From JAUNBG01 sp964442735 (GTDB taxonomy: Bacteria; Planctomycetota; Planctomycetia; Pirellulales; Thermoguttaceae): DNA of 64,000 nt. The position numbers were made by a program, and so were the translations under genes. The notes under the pieces are model-generated. The model was not told the origin of the DNA and did no database searches. It saw only the letters and a list, made by a program, of their open reading frames with translations. Numbering within the stretch: position 1 is the stretch's first letter; each line of letters opens with the position of its first letter. The stretch is taken from the NCBI GenBank assembly GCA_964442735.1, contig CAYUAP010000010.1, positions 1 to 64,000 on the forward strand. The letters are read 5' to 3'. Shown in pieces: positions 42,044 to 50,946 of this stretch.

Positions 42044-44692
42044 ATGACGATTACGACACGAATGATATCGATTTTACTAACAGTTTTTTTATCCGTTCCC
42101 GTAATATGGGGAGCGGACAGAGTTCGGGTCGATACGATTAATGGGGTTCCCATGATAACCGTTGATGGCAAGCCGGTCCGTTCGCGTATCTTTTTCGGGG
42201 GAGCACGTTCACAGTCGCTTCAATTGACGCGTCTGTCGAAGGAATACAGTTTTGAATTTGCGGCGGATGCCGATTCCGATGGGATTGGTACACTTCATTT
42301 CCGTTTTGATCATCAGACGGGAACGGTCCTTTTTTCTGATATTTCCTTAATAGAGGTTAAGACGGGTCGTGTTCTGATTGATTCGGATAGTATACGAACG
42401 GATAGTATGTTCCGTGATAATTGGAAATATTGGCCCTTGGGAGCCGATAATACGACGACGGAAGTTAAATGTATTCCCCATCCTGCGGACGGGAAGAAAA
42501 ATGCCATACAATTTTCCTTTCATCCGCCGAAATCGGGGAACTGGCCCGACTGGCATCTCTATTCCAAGCCGCAATTGAACTTAAAGAATGGCGAACTCTA
42601 TCGATTGAGATTTACGGCACAGTCGCCGGAGGAATTGGCAGTTACGTTTGCGGTTTACAAGCCGGGAAGTCCCTTTACTCTTGTTGCAGGACGAAGTAAT
42701 ACGACTCTTCTTGAAAGTCAGGTCAAATTAGCGGCGGATGCGGGAGTCGATTTTGTATCTGTTTCCATACCGGCTCCCTGGCCGAAACCGGGTGAAAAAG
42801 CCATTTGGAACGGAGTGGAGAAAATCTGTGATGCTGTATTATGTGCGAATCCCAAGGCACTTTTAATTCCACGATTCGGACTTGACCCACCCTCCTGGTG
42901 GTGTCAGGAACATCCGGAAGAACTAATGTCCTGGGTTGGTAATGACAATCCGACACGTCCCGTTGCTTCCATGGCGTCTCCTTTATATCGGAAACTTGCT
43001 ATGGAACATACACGTGACGTGGTTCGGTTTTTTGAAGAAAAATATGGGCCTTCCATGGCCGGTTATCATCCCTGTGGTCAAAATACGGGGGAATGGTTTT
43101 ATCAGGATACCTGGCGTAACTGTTACAGTGGTTATTCCAAGTCCGACTTGATTGCCTGGCGTCAATGGCTGTCCAAAAAATATCCATCGGACAAGGCCCT
43201 GCAAATGGCTTGGAATAGGGATAAAATTACCTGTTCGACCGCCGAAGTTCCCTCCGAAAAAGAACGTTTCGACTCGAAAAAACTGTTGTTCCTTGATAGA
43301 GCAGAATGTTCTGCCGATCAACAATTGATCGATTTCAATGCCTATCAACAGGACGTTATGGTTGATACGGTTATGGAGTTTGCCCGTATCATTCGGGAGG
43401 CGTCTGAAGGAAAACGAATGGTTGTCGTGTTCTTCGGTTATGTTTTCGAATTCGGGGCTCCGATCTGTGGCCCCGCCGTTTCCGGTCATTATGGTTTACA
43501 AAAAGCGTTGGCTAGTCCGGATGTCGATATTTACTGTTCCCCCATTTCCTATTATGATCGACAGACAGGGGGAACGGCTCCGGCCATGACTGCGGCGGAG
43601 AGTGTAGCGCTAGCCGGCAAAATGTGGCTCTACGAGGACGATACCCGAACTTTTTTAACACAGGAAAAATCATTTCCTGGTTGGCGGGATGGCGCCGATA
43701 GTTGTGACGCTACGAGAACCTTGCTCTTGAGGAATACCGCCGAATGTGCCGTTCGAAATTTCGGGTCCTGGTGGATGGATCTGGGGATGTCCGGATGGTT
43801 TAATGATGAACGACTCTGGATCGAAATGAAGAATCTCGCTCCCGTCGATAACTGGTTTTTAAAGAACCCAACTCCATTTCAGCCACAAATTGCGGCCTTT
43901 ATCGACGAACCAAGTATGATGGCTGTCCCTTCCAATCGGCTGTGTCGTCCGATGATCTATGAAGTTCGAAGTGAATTGGGGCGAATCGGCGCTCCATTCG
44001 GTCAATATCTTCTAACCGATTATTTATCGAATAAAACGAAGGCGTCTCTTAATGTCTTTATAAATCCCTGGATCTTCTCCACGGAAACTCGAAAAAAGTT
44101 GGCACAAAAAGCGGCGAAGGACAACTGTATTTGGGGGTATGGTGCAGGATATCTCGACGAAAAGAATGGTGGTTCCTTCGAAAATATTAAAGAGTTAACC
44201 GGATTTACCGTAAAGAAGATTAAAGGAACGAATACCAATATCGTAATAACCGAGGCAGGTAAAGCATTTGGACTTCAAACGCCATGGGGAATGGAGAAGA
44301 ATTACACAGCTCCTGAATTCCTGTTTGCGATTACCGATGCCAAACAGAATGAAATACTGGCAACCTATCCGGATGGTCAAGCGGCTATTGCGATTCGTAA
44401 AAGAAGCGAGGGGGGATCGTCCCTTTTTGTCGGTTTTCCACGTTTGGGAACGGAACTGTTACGTGCTGCTGCACGGTCGGCCTCGGTTCATCTCTATACG
44501 CAATCCGACTGTAATGTTTACGCCAACGGTCCTTTTGTCATTCTTCACGCTGCGGAAACCGGCCCGATTACTATTGATTTCGGCAAATCGGGATCTATTA
44601 CCGATATTGTCCTTCAGAAGAAAATTGGTGACGGTCAAAATATCACACTCTCCCTCAAGAAGGGGGAAACTAAAGTTTTAAAATTTGAATAA
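42044..44692 (+). CDS. Secreted GH42-like (clan GH-A) glycosidase
   Basis: 882-residue exported protein. Signal peptide MTITTRMISILLTVFLSVPVIWGA. Residues ~60-215 form a beta-sandwich module inserted before the barrel. The catalytic (beta/alpha)8 part has aromatic substrate-loop sequences (FGLDPPSWWCQ) and two glutamates spaced as in GH42: E350 in NTGEWF (acid/base candidate) and E531 in LYEDDTR (nucleophile candidate). A C-terminal beta-domain follows. The likely activity is beta-galactosidase or similar; the family is a best guess. It ends with an 8-base overlap with the longest flavoprotein frame, but the real flavoprotein start is 20 bases downstream, so the two are likely co-transcribed. 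Confidence 0.82.
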   Translation: MTITTRMISILLTVFLSVPVIWGADRVRVDTINGVPMITVDGKPVRSRIFFGGARSQSLQLTRLSKEYSFEFAADADSDGIGTLHFRFDHQTGTVLFSDISLIEVKTGRVLIDSDSIRTDSMFRDNWKYWPLGADNTTTEVKCIPHPADGKKNAIQFSFHPPKSGNWPDWHLYSKPQLNLKNGELYRLRFTAQSPEELAVTFAVYKPGSPFTLVAGRSNTTLLESQVKLAADAGVDFVSVSIPAPWPKPGEKAIWNGVEKICDAVLCANPKALLIPRFGLDPPSWWCQEHPEELMSWVGNDNPTRPVASMASPLYRKLAMEHTRDVVRFFEEKYGPSMAGYHPCGQNTGEWFYQDTWRNCYSGYSKSDLIAWRQWLSKKYPSDKALQMAWNRDKITCSTAEVPSEKERFDSKKLLFLDRAECSADQQLIDFNAYQQDVMVDTVMEFARIIREASEGKRMVVVFFGYVFEFGAPICGPAVSGHYGLQKALASPDVDIYCSPISYYDRQTGGTAPAMTAAESVALAGKMWLYEDDTRTFLTQEKSFPGWRDGADSCDATRTLLLRNTAECAVRNFGSWWMDLGMSGWFNDERLWIEMKNLAPVDNWFLKNPTPFQPQIAAFIDEPSMMAVPSNRLCRPMIYEVRSELGRIGAPFGQYLLTDYLSNKTKASLNVFINPWIFSTETRKKLAQKAAKDNCIWGYGAGYLDEKNGGSFENIKELTGFTVKKIKGTNTNIVITEAGKAFGLQTPWGMEKNYTAPEFLFAITDAKQNEILATYPDGQAAIAIRKRSEGGSSLFVGFPRLGTELLRAAARSASVHLYTQSDCNVYANGPFVILHAAETGPITIDFGKSGSITDIVLQKKIGDGQNITLSLKKGETKVLKFE

Positions 44693-44711
44693 TTTGGTAA
44701 AGGAGTTTATA

Positions 44712-45251
44712 ATGGGTAAAAAAGTTTTAATTATATCATCAAGTCCGCGTAAAGGAGGCAATTCCGATTCATTAGGAGATCAGTTTGCCTTGGGAGCACA
44801 AGATGCAGGTCATGACGTGGAAAAGATCTGTATTCGAGAAAAGAAGATCGGTTATTGTACCGGATGTTACTCTTGTCAAAAGACGGGCATTTGTGTTCAA
44901 AAGGACGATGCGCGTACCATTCTCGATGCCATGTTGGCGGCAGATATCATTGTTCTGGCCACGCCCGTCTATTTTTATACGATGTGTGCCCAGCTTAAAG
45001 CATTGATTGATCGGTCGGTTGTTATATATCCTCGTCTGACAAACAAACAGTTTTATTATATAATGACCATGGCGGACGAAAATGACAAAATGTTTCATGG
45101 TACGGTGGAGGCCCTTCGCGGTTTTCTCAATTGTTATGAAGGATCGGACGAAAAAGGTATGATTCGCGCCTGTGGCGTCTATGAAAAGGGAACGGTCCAG
45201 AAGACCTCCTTTTGGCAGGAAGCGTATGAAATGGGGAAATCCATTCAATAG
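44712..45251 (+). CDS. Iron-sulfur flavoprotein / NADPH-dependent FMN reductase family
   Basis: 179 residues from ATG 44712 (AAAGGAG upstream). Flavodoxin-like fold: the FMN phosphate loop is SSPRKGGNSDS (10-20). Cysteines C49, C52, C55 and C61 form the C-X2-C-X2-C-X5-C pattern of iron-sulfur flavoproteins, which carry a 4Fe-4S cluster and pass electrons one at a time. A later ATPVYFYTMCAQLKALIDR matches the family. The start lies 20 bases after the glycosidase stop. The electron partner is unknown; the neighbour link suggests a redox step in the same locus or just shared transcription. Confidence 0.88.
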   Translation: MGKKVLIISSSPRKGGNSDSLGDQFALGAQDAGHDVEKICIREKKIGYCTGCYSCQKTGICVQKDDARTILDAMLAADIIVLATPVYFYTMCAQLKALIDRSVVIYPRLTNKQFYYIMTMADENDKMFHGTVEALRGFLNCYEGSDEKGMIRACGVYEKGTVQKTSFWQEAYEMGKSIQ

Positions 45252-45280
45252 AAAATAATTCTAAACGGACCTGTACCATT

Positions 45281-45405
45281 TGATATCTGTAATAATGATA
45301 TCAATAATAATACTGATGTCAGTGATAATGATATCAATAACAATGATATCAATAACAATGATATTAGTAACAATGATATCAGTAACAATGATATCAGTAA
45401 CAATA
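45281..45405. repeat. 15-bp tandem repeat with GATATC palindromes
   Basis: About eight units based on AACAATGATATCAAT, with GATATC or GATATT centres. No gene; it starts 30 bases after the flavoprotein stop. Confidence 0.9.
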
Positions 45406-45475
45406 CTGGGATGGTGGTTAATATAGGTAAAGCACAACAGTATTATATGGTAATTTTAAAGGGGTACGGACAGGA

Positions 45476-45594
45476 TATACGGTATGACGTTATAATTCGG
45501 CATTTCCTGGGAGTGCAGATGTCTCGTCCGCATCTTCCAAAACAGGTATCTCGCCTGTTTTGAAAAATAGACTTTTATAACGACCTTGAGAATA
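45476..45594 (+). repeat. Element B copy, short form
   Basis: TATACGGTATGACGTTATAA ... CGACCTTGAGAATA, 119 bp, lacking the third inner palindrome. Confidence 0.85.
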
Positions 45595-45603
45595 GAGGAC
45601 ATT

Positions 45604-45664
45604 CAGTTCTGCCTGTCAAAAAGCTTAATTTATTATACCCGCCTATGAACAGCAGGAAATTTTT
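45604..45664 (-). repeat. Family-C repeat, reversed partial copy
   Basis: On the minus strand, TTTCCTGCTGTTCATAGGCGG...TTGACAGGCAG matches part of 35722-35825 weakly. Confidence 0.35.
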
Positions 45665-45741
45665 TATTGTCAATTACGAATCCTCAAAAAAAATCGAAAT
45701 TGCTATGGTGTAAAATAAAAAAAGATGTTATCCTTTATAGA

Positions 45742-46653
45742 ATGGAAGAGATAACACCTACAATACACGTACCGGTACTCTACGAGGAAGTTCTTCAAGG
45801 GCTGTCACCTCAACCGGGTAATATTTATATAGATGGGACACTAGGCGGAGGCGGTCATACAATCGGACTGGCCCGTTGTGTGGGCTCCGAGGGTTGTATT
45901 ATTGGAATCGATAGAGACGCCAATGCCCTGAAACGTACCGAAGAGAGAATCAAGGCGCTGCCGGAAAATCTGTCTGTTCGTTACGCACAGGCCAATTATT
46001 CCGCATTTCCGGAAGTTCTGGAACTATTGCATCTGGAAAAAGTCAATGGGTTTTTACTGGATTTGGGCCTCTCCAGCGACCAACTGGCCGATCGAAGTCG
46101 GGGCTTCAGTTTCGATTCCGATGGAGATCTCGATCTTCGTTTCGATACGACTGAAGGACAGCCTGCCTTCGAATTGTTGAATCAATGGAGTGCGGAAAAA
46201 ATAGCCGATATCATCTATCACTATGGCGAAGAACGATACAGTCGCCGTATTGCTCGAATGATTGTCGAACAGAGGATAACCGCTCCATTGCGGTCCGCTG
46301 CGGATCTAGCCAATATTTGCCGAAAATGTGTGCCTAAAGTGCCCCCTTGGTCTAAACAACATATTGATCCGGCTACTCGAACATTTCAGGCACTCCGTAT
46401 TGCGGTAAACGAGGAATTGGATTCTCTGTCCCTATTTTTAAAACGGGCACCCGAATTTATTGTTCCCGGCGGTAAAATCGCTATAATTAGTTTTCATTCC
46501 CTGGAAGATCGTATTGTTAAAAACGTGTTTCGTGATACTCCAGACTTAACTGTCATTACAAAAAAGCCAATTGAGGCCGGTAATAGGGAACGCGAAAAAA
46601 ATCCGCGTGCGAGAAGTGCAAAATTAAGAATTGCAGAAAAAATCCGATATTAA
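45742..46653 (+). CDS. rsmH: 16S rRNA (cytosine1402-N4)-methyltransferase
   Basis: SAM-dependent methyltransferase of 16S rRNA C1402 (also called MraW). From ATG 45742 it has 303 residues. Motifs: HVPVLYEEV (9-17), SAM site DGTLGGGGHT (31-40), GFLLDLGLSSDQLADRSRGFS, and ISFHSLEDRIVK near the C-terminus. In most bacteria it is the head of the division/wall cluster and is followed by ftsL and ftsI. Here it is followed by a giant LysM membrane protein, and no mraZ, ftsI or mur genes are in view. Some planctomycetes have partly dispersed division clusters. Confidence 0.95.
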   Translation: MEEITPTIHVPVLYEEVLQGLSPQPGNIYIDGTLGGGGHTIGLARCVGSEGCIIGIDRDANALKRTEERIKALPENLSVRYAQANYSAFPEVLELLHLEKVNGFLLDLGLSSDQLADRSRGFSFDSDGDLDLRFDTTEGQPAFELLNQWSAEKIADIIYHYGEERYSRRIARMIVEQRITAPLRSAADLANICRKCVPKVPPWSKQHIDPATRTFQALRIAVNEELDSLSLFLKRAPEFIVPGGKIAIISFHSLEDRIVKNVFRDTPDLTVITKKPIEAGNREREKNPRARSAKLRIAEKIRY

Positions 46654-46749
46654 TTATTAGGGACCGGATTATCAATTGAGTTCCGTTCCATCCTGTTGAG
46701 GGGGATTGTTTTTGTTTTTTATTCCATTTTTTACTATAATGGTGCTGAT

Positions 46750-49700
46750 ATGGGTAATCGTAATCGATTTGAAGATATGATGGAAGATCATTCCTATGAC
46801 GATGGTCAGGATGATGATATATATAATTCTTCTGGTAATAGCTATGATGATGGTGGTTACGAGGACGATGATTCCTGGGGGGGAGGAAGCAAACAAAAGA
46901 AGAATAAAAAAAGTAAAAAACAACGAAAAAAAGAACGCAATCAACGCCAGTATCAATCACAATCGGATAATGACGACGATTATTATGGTAACTACGATAA
47001 TAATCGCAGCAACGATTGTGATGACAATGAAAACGATAATGACAGGTACGGTAGTAGTAATAGCGATAGTTATTGTGGTAGCGATAGTAATGATAACTAT
47101 AATGACAATGATAATGATAATGATGATTACCGTAACAATAACGATGAAACTTCCAGCCAAGAAGAAGAGTCTACCGACGATTATGAAGATACCGTTGCCT
47201 CTTCCACTGAAAATATAACTGAAAATATAGAGGAATCGGAAGTGAAACCGGAACCTGTAAAACCGGTAGAAAAAATTTCTTCTGTTTTTCATTCTTCTCC
47301 ATCCCCCGAGACGAAACAGACCAAAAGCGCTGTACAATTCATACCGGTTGACAACAGAGATGGCGCGGATACAAATGCCACAGAAAAAATTGCCGATTTT
47401 ACTAATTCCAGCGATTCATTGAGCGACGATAATGAACCAGAAGGTTATGAAGACGACGATGAAGATTATGGACCATACAAAAAAAAGCCTGGTCTTTTTG
47501 TAAAACTGAAATCGGGTCTCTACTCCAAAATATGGGTTCCTGTTGTAGGGACTGGAATTTTGATTGGCGTTAAAGCAAAAAAAGGTGTTATTTATGCCTT
47601 GTCCGGTTTGTTTGGACTGTTCAAACGCAAAAAGAAAAATATAGAATCAATTGAGGAAGAGGCTAAAGATTCCGATTTAGCCATGGAAGATGCCAATAAT
47701 CAGTCAAAAGATAATATAGATAATATTGATAATGTAGGTAATACAGACAGTGTCGTTGATGTAGACAATGTAGACAATGCAGACAATGTAGTTAATGTTG
47801 ATAATAGTAAAAATGCCAATGATAGAGTCGATACGGTCAACGAGGAAAATATCGATGCTTCCGACGAGGATTCTATAAAGGACAAGGATCAGGCTAATGA
47901 CGAAATAGAGGACGAAGAACTGATCAATGTCAAAAAAGAGCCCATTTTTACGGAAGAATTGGAAGAAGGAAAAAGGAATTGGTATCGAATTATTAAACAG
48001 ACAAGTATTGTTGTTGTTTCTGTTTCTATTCTGTTGTTAATCAGTTATTCGATCATGGAATTCTATCAGAAGAAATCCGATTCCGAATTGGCCAAATCAG
48101 AAAATTCACCAACAGCTTCCGAAGAAGTGGATTCCGTTGAAGATACAATAAAAGAGGCCGAAGGCGTTATTCCAACTAAAATAGATCCGATTAAAAAATC
48201 CGAGGAAGTATCCAAATTGCCTTCCGGACCGTCAACAATTGTTCCTTTTTCCACTATGAAAAAGGAAATAAAGGCAGATTCCCAGGAAACGGCCAATGCA
48301 ACAAAAAATATGGCTGTCCCCTCAAATTTGTCGAGTCATTCCAGTCCTAAAAAATCAACTCTCAATTTGGAAAATAAATCAACTTCGGAAAAGATGCCGA
48401 CAACAGAAAATAAAAGCGCATTTCCAGTTTTAGAAAAGAACAATCAAAAGGATAAAACAGACGATCCGGTTAAAACACTTCCCAAGGCGGCGTCGACGAA
48501 AATGGTAACGACAGCAGTTCCCGACAAACTTCCTGCGGTGAATCTTGCCGAGCAGACTAATAAAACAGTTTCAGAAATTGTAGATAAAACTAAAACAGTT
48601 GGTACTGAAATAAAGGATTCCACGGTCAAAACACTTAATCAGACGGTAGATACTGTCAAAAAAACCGGAACGGAATTACAAAATTCCTTGAATAGTACGG
48701 TGAATAAAACGGTAGATAGTGCCAAAAAAACCGGAATGGAATTGCAAAATTCCTTGAATAATACGGTGAATAATACGGTAGATAGTGCCAAAAAAACCGG
48801 GACGGAACTGCAAAATTCCTTGAATAATACGGTGAATAAAACGGTAGATAGTGCCAAAAAAACCGGGACGGACCTGCAAAATTCCTTGAATAATACGGTG
48901 AATAATACAGTAGATAGTGCCAAAAAAACCGAAACGAAACTACAAAATTCCTTGAATAATACGATAGATCAAGCAAAAAATAACTTAAAACAAATAGGAG
49001 AAGCTACACAGCAATCGATAAATAACGGTTTAGCCCAAGCAGATGCACAGGTTCAGAAGATTGAAGATAAAATAACAACTGCCGGGAATCAGTTACAGGC
49101 CGATGTTGTAGGTGAAACCCAAAAACTGGAGAACCAGTTTAACAATATTTTACAGCCAGCCAATCCACCGGCAGGTACACCGATAACCAACCAGATGTTT
49201 ACAACAACACCGTCGGCTCCATCAACGGCGACGGTACAAGGGGCTGGGGCGTCCTTTACTCAACCGAATCCAGTAAATTCGACTGCTACACTACCCATGG
49301 AGGCTCCGGTTCCGACTGCCCCGTTTGCGGTGGCCCCGGTTCCAACCACCACGAATGGTTTTAATACAAACGATTCTAATGCGGCGGCTCCGGTTCCAAC
49401 CACCACGAATGGTTTTAATACAAACAATTCTAATACGGCGGCTCCGATTCCAACCACCTCGAATGGTTTTAATACAAACGATTCTAATACGGCGGCTCCG
49501 ATTCCAACTGCTACGAATGGTTTTAATACAAACAATTCTAATACGGCGGCTCCGGTTCCGACTGCCACGAATGGTTTTAATACAAACGATTCTAATGCGG
49601 CGGCTCCGATTCCAACTGCTACGAATGGTTTTAATACAAACAATTCTAATACGGCGGCTCCGATTCCAACTGCTACGAATGGTTTTAATACCAACGATTA

Positions 49701-50841
49701 TAATACGGCGGCTCCGATTCCAACCACCACGAATGGTTTTAATACTAACAATTATAATATGGCGGCTCCTGTTCCAACCTCCACGAATACAATCCCCAAT
49801 AATTCAATGACTAATTCTGGTTTAAACACTCTGTCCGCGACAATTCCAGCCACAAACAATGTAACGGTACCGTCAAACATAACCAATGGAATGACGGAAA
49901 CACTTCCCCAGTCCGTGGCTTCCCCCCGTTCCAGTACAATTGGAGGACCGGAATTTTCCAATTCCGTAAATCAAATTCCGCAGAATAATTTGCAGATGAA
50001 TTCTCCGCAAAATAGTGGTTTTATATCGAATAATACAGTCCCGAATAATACAGTCCCGAATAATACAGTCCCGAATAATACGGTCCCGAATAATACAGTC
50101 CCGAATAATACAGTCCCAAATAATACAGTCCCAAATAATACGGTCCCGAATAATACGGTCCCGGTCCCGACTATGGCATTTGATACCAATGGTACCACGG
50201 CCCTCAATAATAATCTAATCCCTAATAACAATATAATGTTTAATAAAGAAAATGTCGCAGCTTCTCCAACTCAAAATGCAATACCACAAATGCCATTATC
50301 CAATAATACCGCCAATGGATCCGTTGTATCGGCTCCCAATATGAATTCGTCGGGCGCTGTCTCGACTTCGGAAGGGGCGTCCTTTACCTTAATTCCAACA
50401 ACACGATCAATATCTCCTGTTGGAGGTTATACCAAGCCGGGCGAAAAAATAGTCCCGTTGGACAGTAGCAATACAAATTCAACAGTGAATCAGAATACGG
50501 TTCCCGGCATTTCCGGAACACAGATCTCCAATCAGTCTCTTGGTGTCTATTATCAGCAGGGGCAATATATAGGGACACAAAATCAGGGGGCAATACCGGT
50601 GAATACGACGATTGGTACTGTTTCGACACAAAATGTCAATAATGCTACAGCCCCAGTCAATCGTAATTATCGTGTCTATACGACACGTGAAGGAGATAAT
50701 CTGTTAAGTGTGGCGGGCCATGAATTGGGAGATTCCCTCCGATGGGCGGAAATCAGGAAGTTAAATCCGGATGCTGTTAATACTCTATCGACCAATAGTC
50801 CGAACTTCCCGACCGGAACAAAACTCTATCTGCCCCAGTAA
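46750..50841 (+). CDS. Giant repeat-rich membrane protein with C-terminal LysM domain
   Basis: About 1363 residues from ATG 46750. The N-terminal ~410 residues are very acidic and Asp/Asn-rich, presumably cytoplasmic. One transmembrane helix follows at about 413-438 (TSIVVVSVSILLLISYSIM). The outside region has three tandem arrays: 22-residue units (NSLNNTVNKTVDSAKKTG..., 48643-48965), 18-residue units (NGFNTNDSNTAAPIPT..., 49325-49790) and VPNNT pentapeptides (50029-50165). The last ~50 residues are a LysM domain (YRVYTTREGDNLLSVA), which binds peptidoglycan. The design (cytoplasmic head, one helix, long flexible arm, wall-binding end) and position after rsmH recall FtsL/FtsN-type divisome proteins. 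Divisome function is inference. Confidence 0.85.
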   Translation: MGNRNRFEDMMEDHSYDDGQDDDIYNSSGNSYDDGGYEDDDSWGGGSKQKKNKKSKKQRKKERNQRQYQSQSDNDDDYYGNYDNNRSNDCDDNENDNDRYGSSNSDSYCGSDSNDNYNDNDNDNDDYRNNNDETSSQEEESTDDYEDTVASSTENITENIEESEVKPEPVKPVEKISSVFHSSPSPETKQTKSAVQFIPVDNRDGADTNATEKIADFTNSSDSLSDDNEPEGYEDDDEDYGPYKKKPGLFVKLKSGLYSKIWVPVVGTGILIGVKAKKGVIYALSGLFGLFKRKKKNIESIEEEAKDSDLAMEDANNQSKDNIDNIDNVGNTDSVVDVDNVDNADNVVNVDNSKNANDRVDTVNEENIDASDEDSIKDKDQANDEIEDEELINVKKEPIFTEELEEGKRNWYRIIKQTSIVVVSVSILLLISYSIMEFYQKKSDSELAKSENSPTASEEVDSVEDTIKEAEGVIPTKIDPIKKSEEVSKLPSGPSTIVPFSTMKKEIKADSQETANATKNMAVPSNLSSHSSPKKSTLNLENKSTSEKMPTTENKSAFPVLEKNNQKDKTDDPVKTLPKAASTKMVTTAVPDKLPAVNLAEQTNKTVSEIVDKTKTVGTEIKDSTVKTLNQTVDTVKKTGTELQNSLNSTVNKTVDSAKKTGMELQNSLNNTVNNTVDSAKKTGTELQNSLNNTVNKTVDSAKKTGTDLQNSLNNTVNNTVDSAKKTETKLQNSLNNTIDQAKNNLKQIGEATQQSINNGLAQADAQVQKIEDKITTAGNQLQADVVGETQKLENQFNNILQPANPPAGTPITNQMFTTTPSAPSTATVQGAGASFTQPNPVNSTATLPMEAPVPTAPFAVAPVPTTTNGFNTNDSNAAAPVPTTTNGFNTNNSNTAAPIPTTSNGFNTNDSNTAAPIPTATNGFNTNNSNTAAPVPTATNGFNTNDSNAAAPIPTATNGFNTNNSNTAAPIPTATNGFNTNDYNTAAPIPTTTNGFNTNNYNMAAPVPTSTNTIPNNSMTNSGLNTLSATIPATNNVTVPSNITNGMTETLPQSVASPRSSTIGGPEFSNSVNQIPQNNLQMNSPQNSGFISNNTVPNNTVPNNTVPNNTVPNNTVPNNTVPNNTVPNNTVPNNTVPVPTMAFDTNGTTALNNNLIPNNNIMFNKENVAASPTQNAIPQMPLSNNTANGSVVSAPNMNSSGAVSTSEGASFTLIPTTRSISPVGGYTKPGEKIVPLDSSNTNSTVNQNTVPGISGTQISNQSLGVYYQQGQYIGTQNQGAIPVNTTIGTVSTQNVNNATAPVNRNYRVYTTREGDNLLSVAGHELGDSLRWAEIRKLNPDAVNTLSTNSPNFPTGTKLYLPQ
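48643..48965. repeat. 66-bp tandem repeat, units alternate VNK and VNN
   Basis: Four full units and a partial. Successive units read TVNKTVDS, TVNNTVDS, TVNKTVDS, TVNNTVDS, so the amplified unit may be a 132-bp dimer. Confidence 0.9.
49325..49790. repeat. 54-bp tandem repeat, units alternate TND and TNN
   Basis: Eight units containing NGFNTN(D/N). The D and N forms alternate strictly (D,N,D,N,D,N,D,N), so a 108-bp dimer is the apparent amplification unit. Confidence 0.93.
50029..50165. repeat. 15-bp tandem repeat encoding VPNNT
   Basis: About nine units of AATACAGTCCCGAAT (variants AATACGGTCCCGAAT), in frame in the LysM protein. Confidence 0.95.
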
Positions 50842-50873
50842 AGAAACAGAAGTTACACTCCAAAAAAATGCAC

Positions 50874-50902
50874 TTGTCTTAAATTTATAAAATGTTTATA
50901 AT
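50874..50902 (+). promoter_or_regulatory. Sigma-70-like promoter before the proline-rich protein
   Basis: TTGTCT (50874-50879), 17-base spacer, TATAAT (50897-50902), about 45 bases upstream of the next start codon. It lies just after the LysM gene and would give an independent transcript for the three downstream genes. Confidence 0.55.
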
Positions 50903-50946
50903 CTCCATAAATCATACAGATTGTTTTATCGATAAAGGAGATAGTA

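Larger units (their letters stand above)
45252..45741. other. Gene-free repeat region before rsmH
   Basis: Holds the GATATC-containing 15-bp array, a short-form B copy and a possible reversed family-C copy. The rsmH frame is open from a TTG at 45667, but ATG 45742 is the likely start. Confidence 0.7.
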
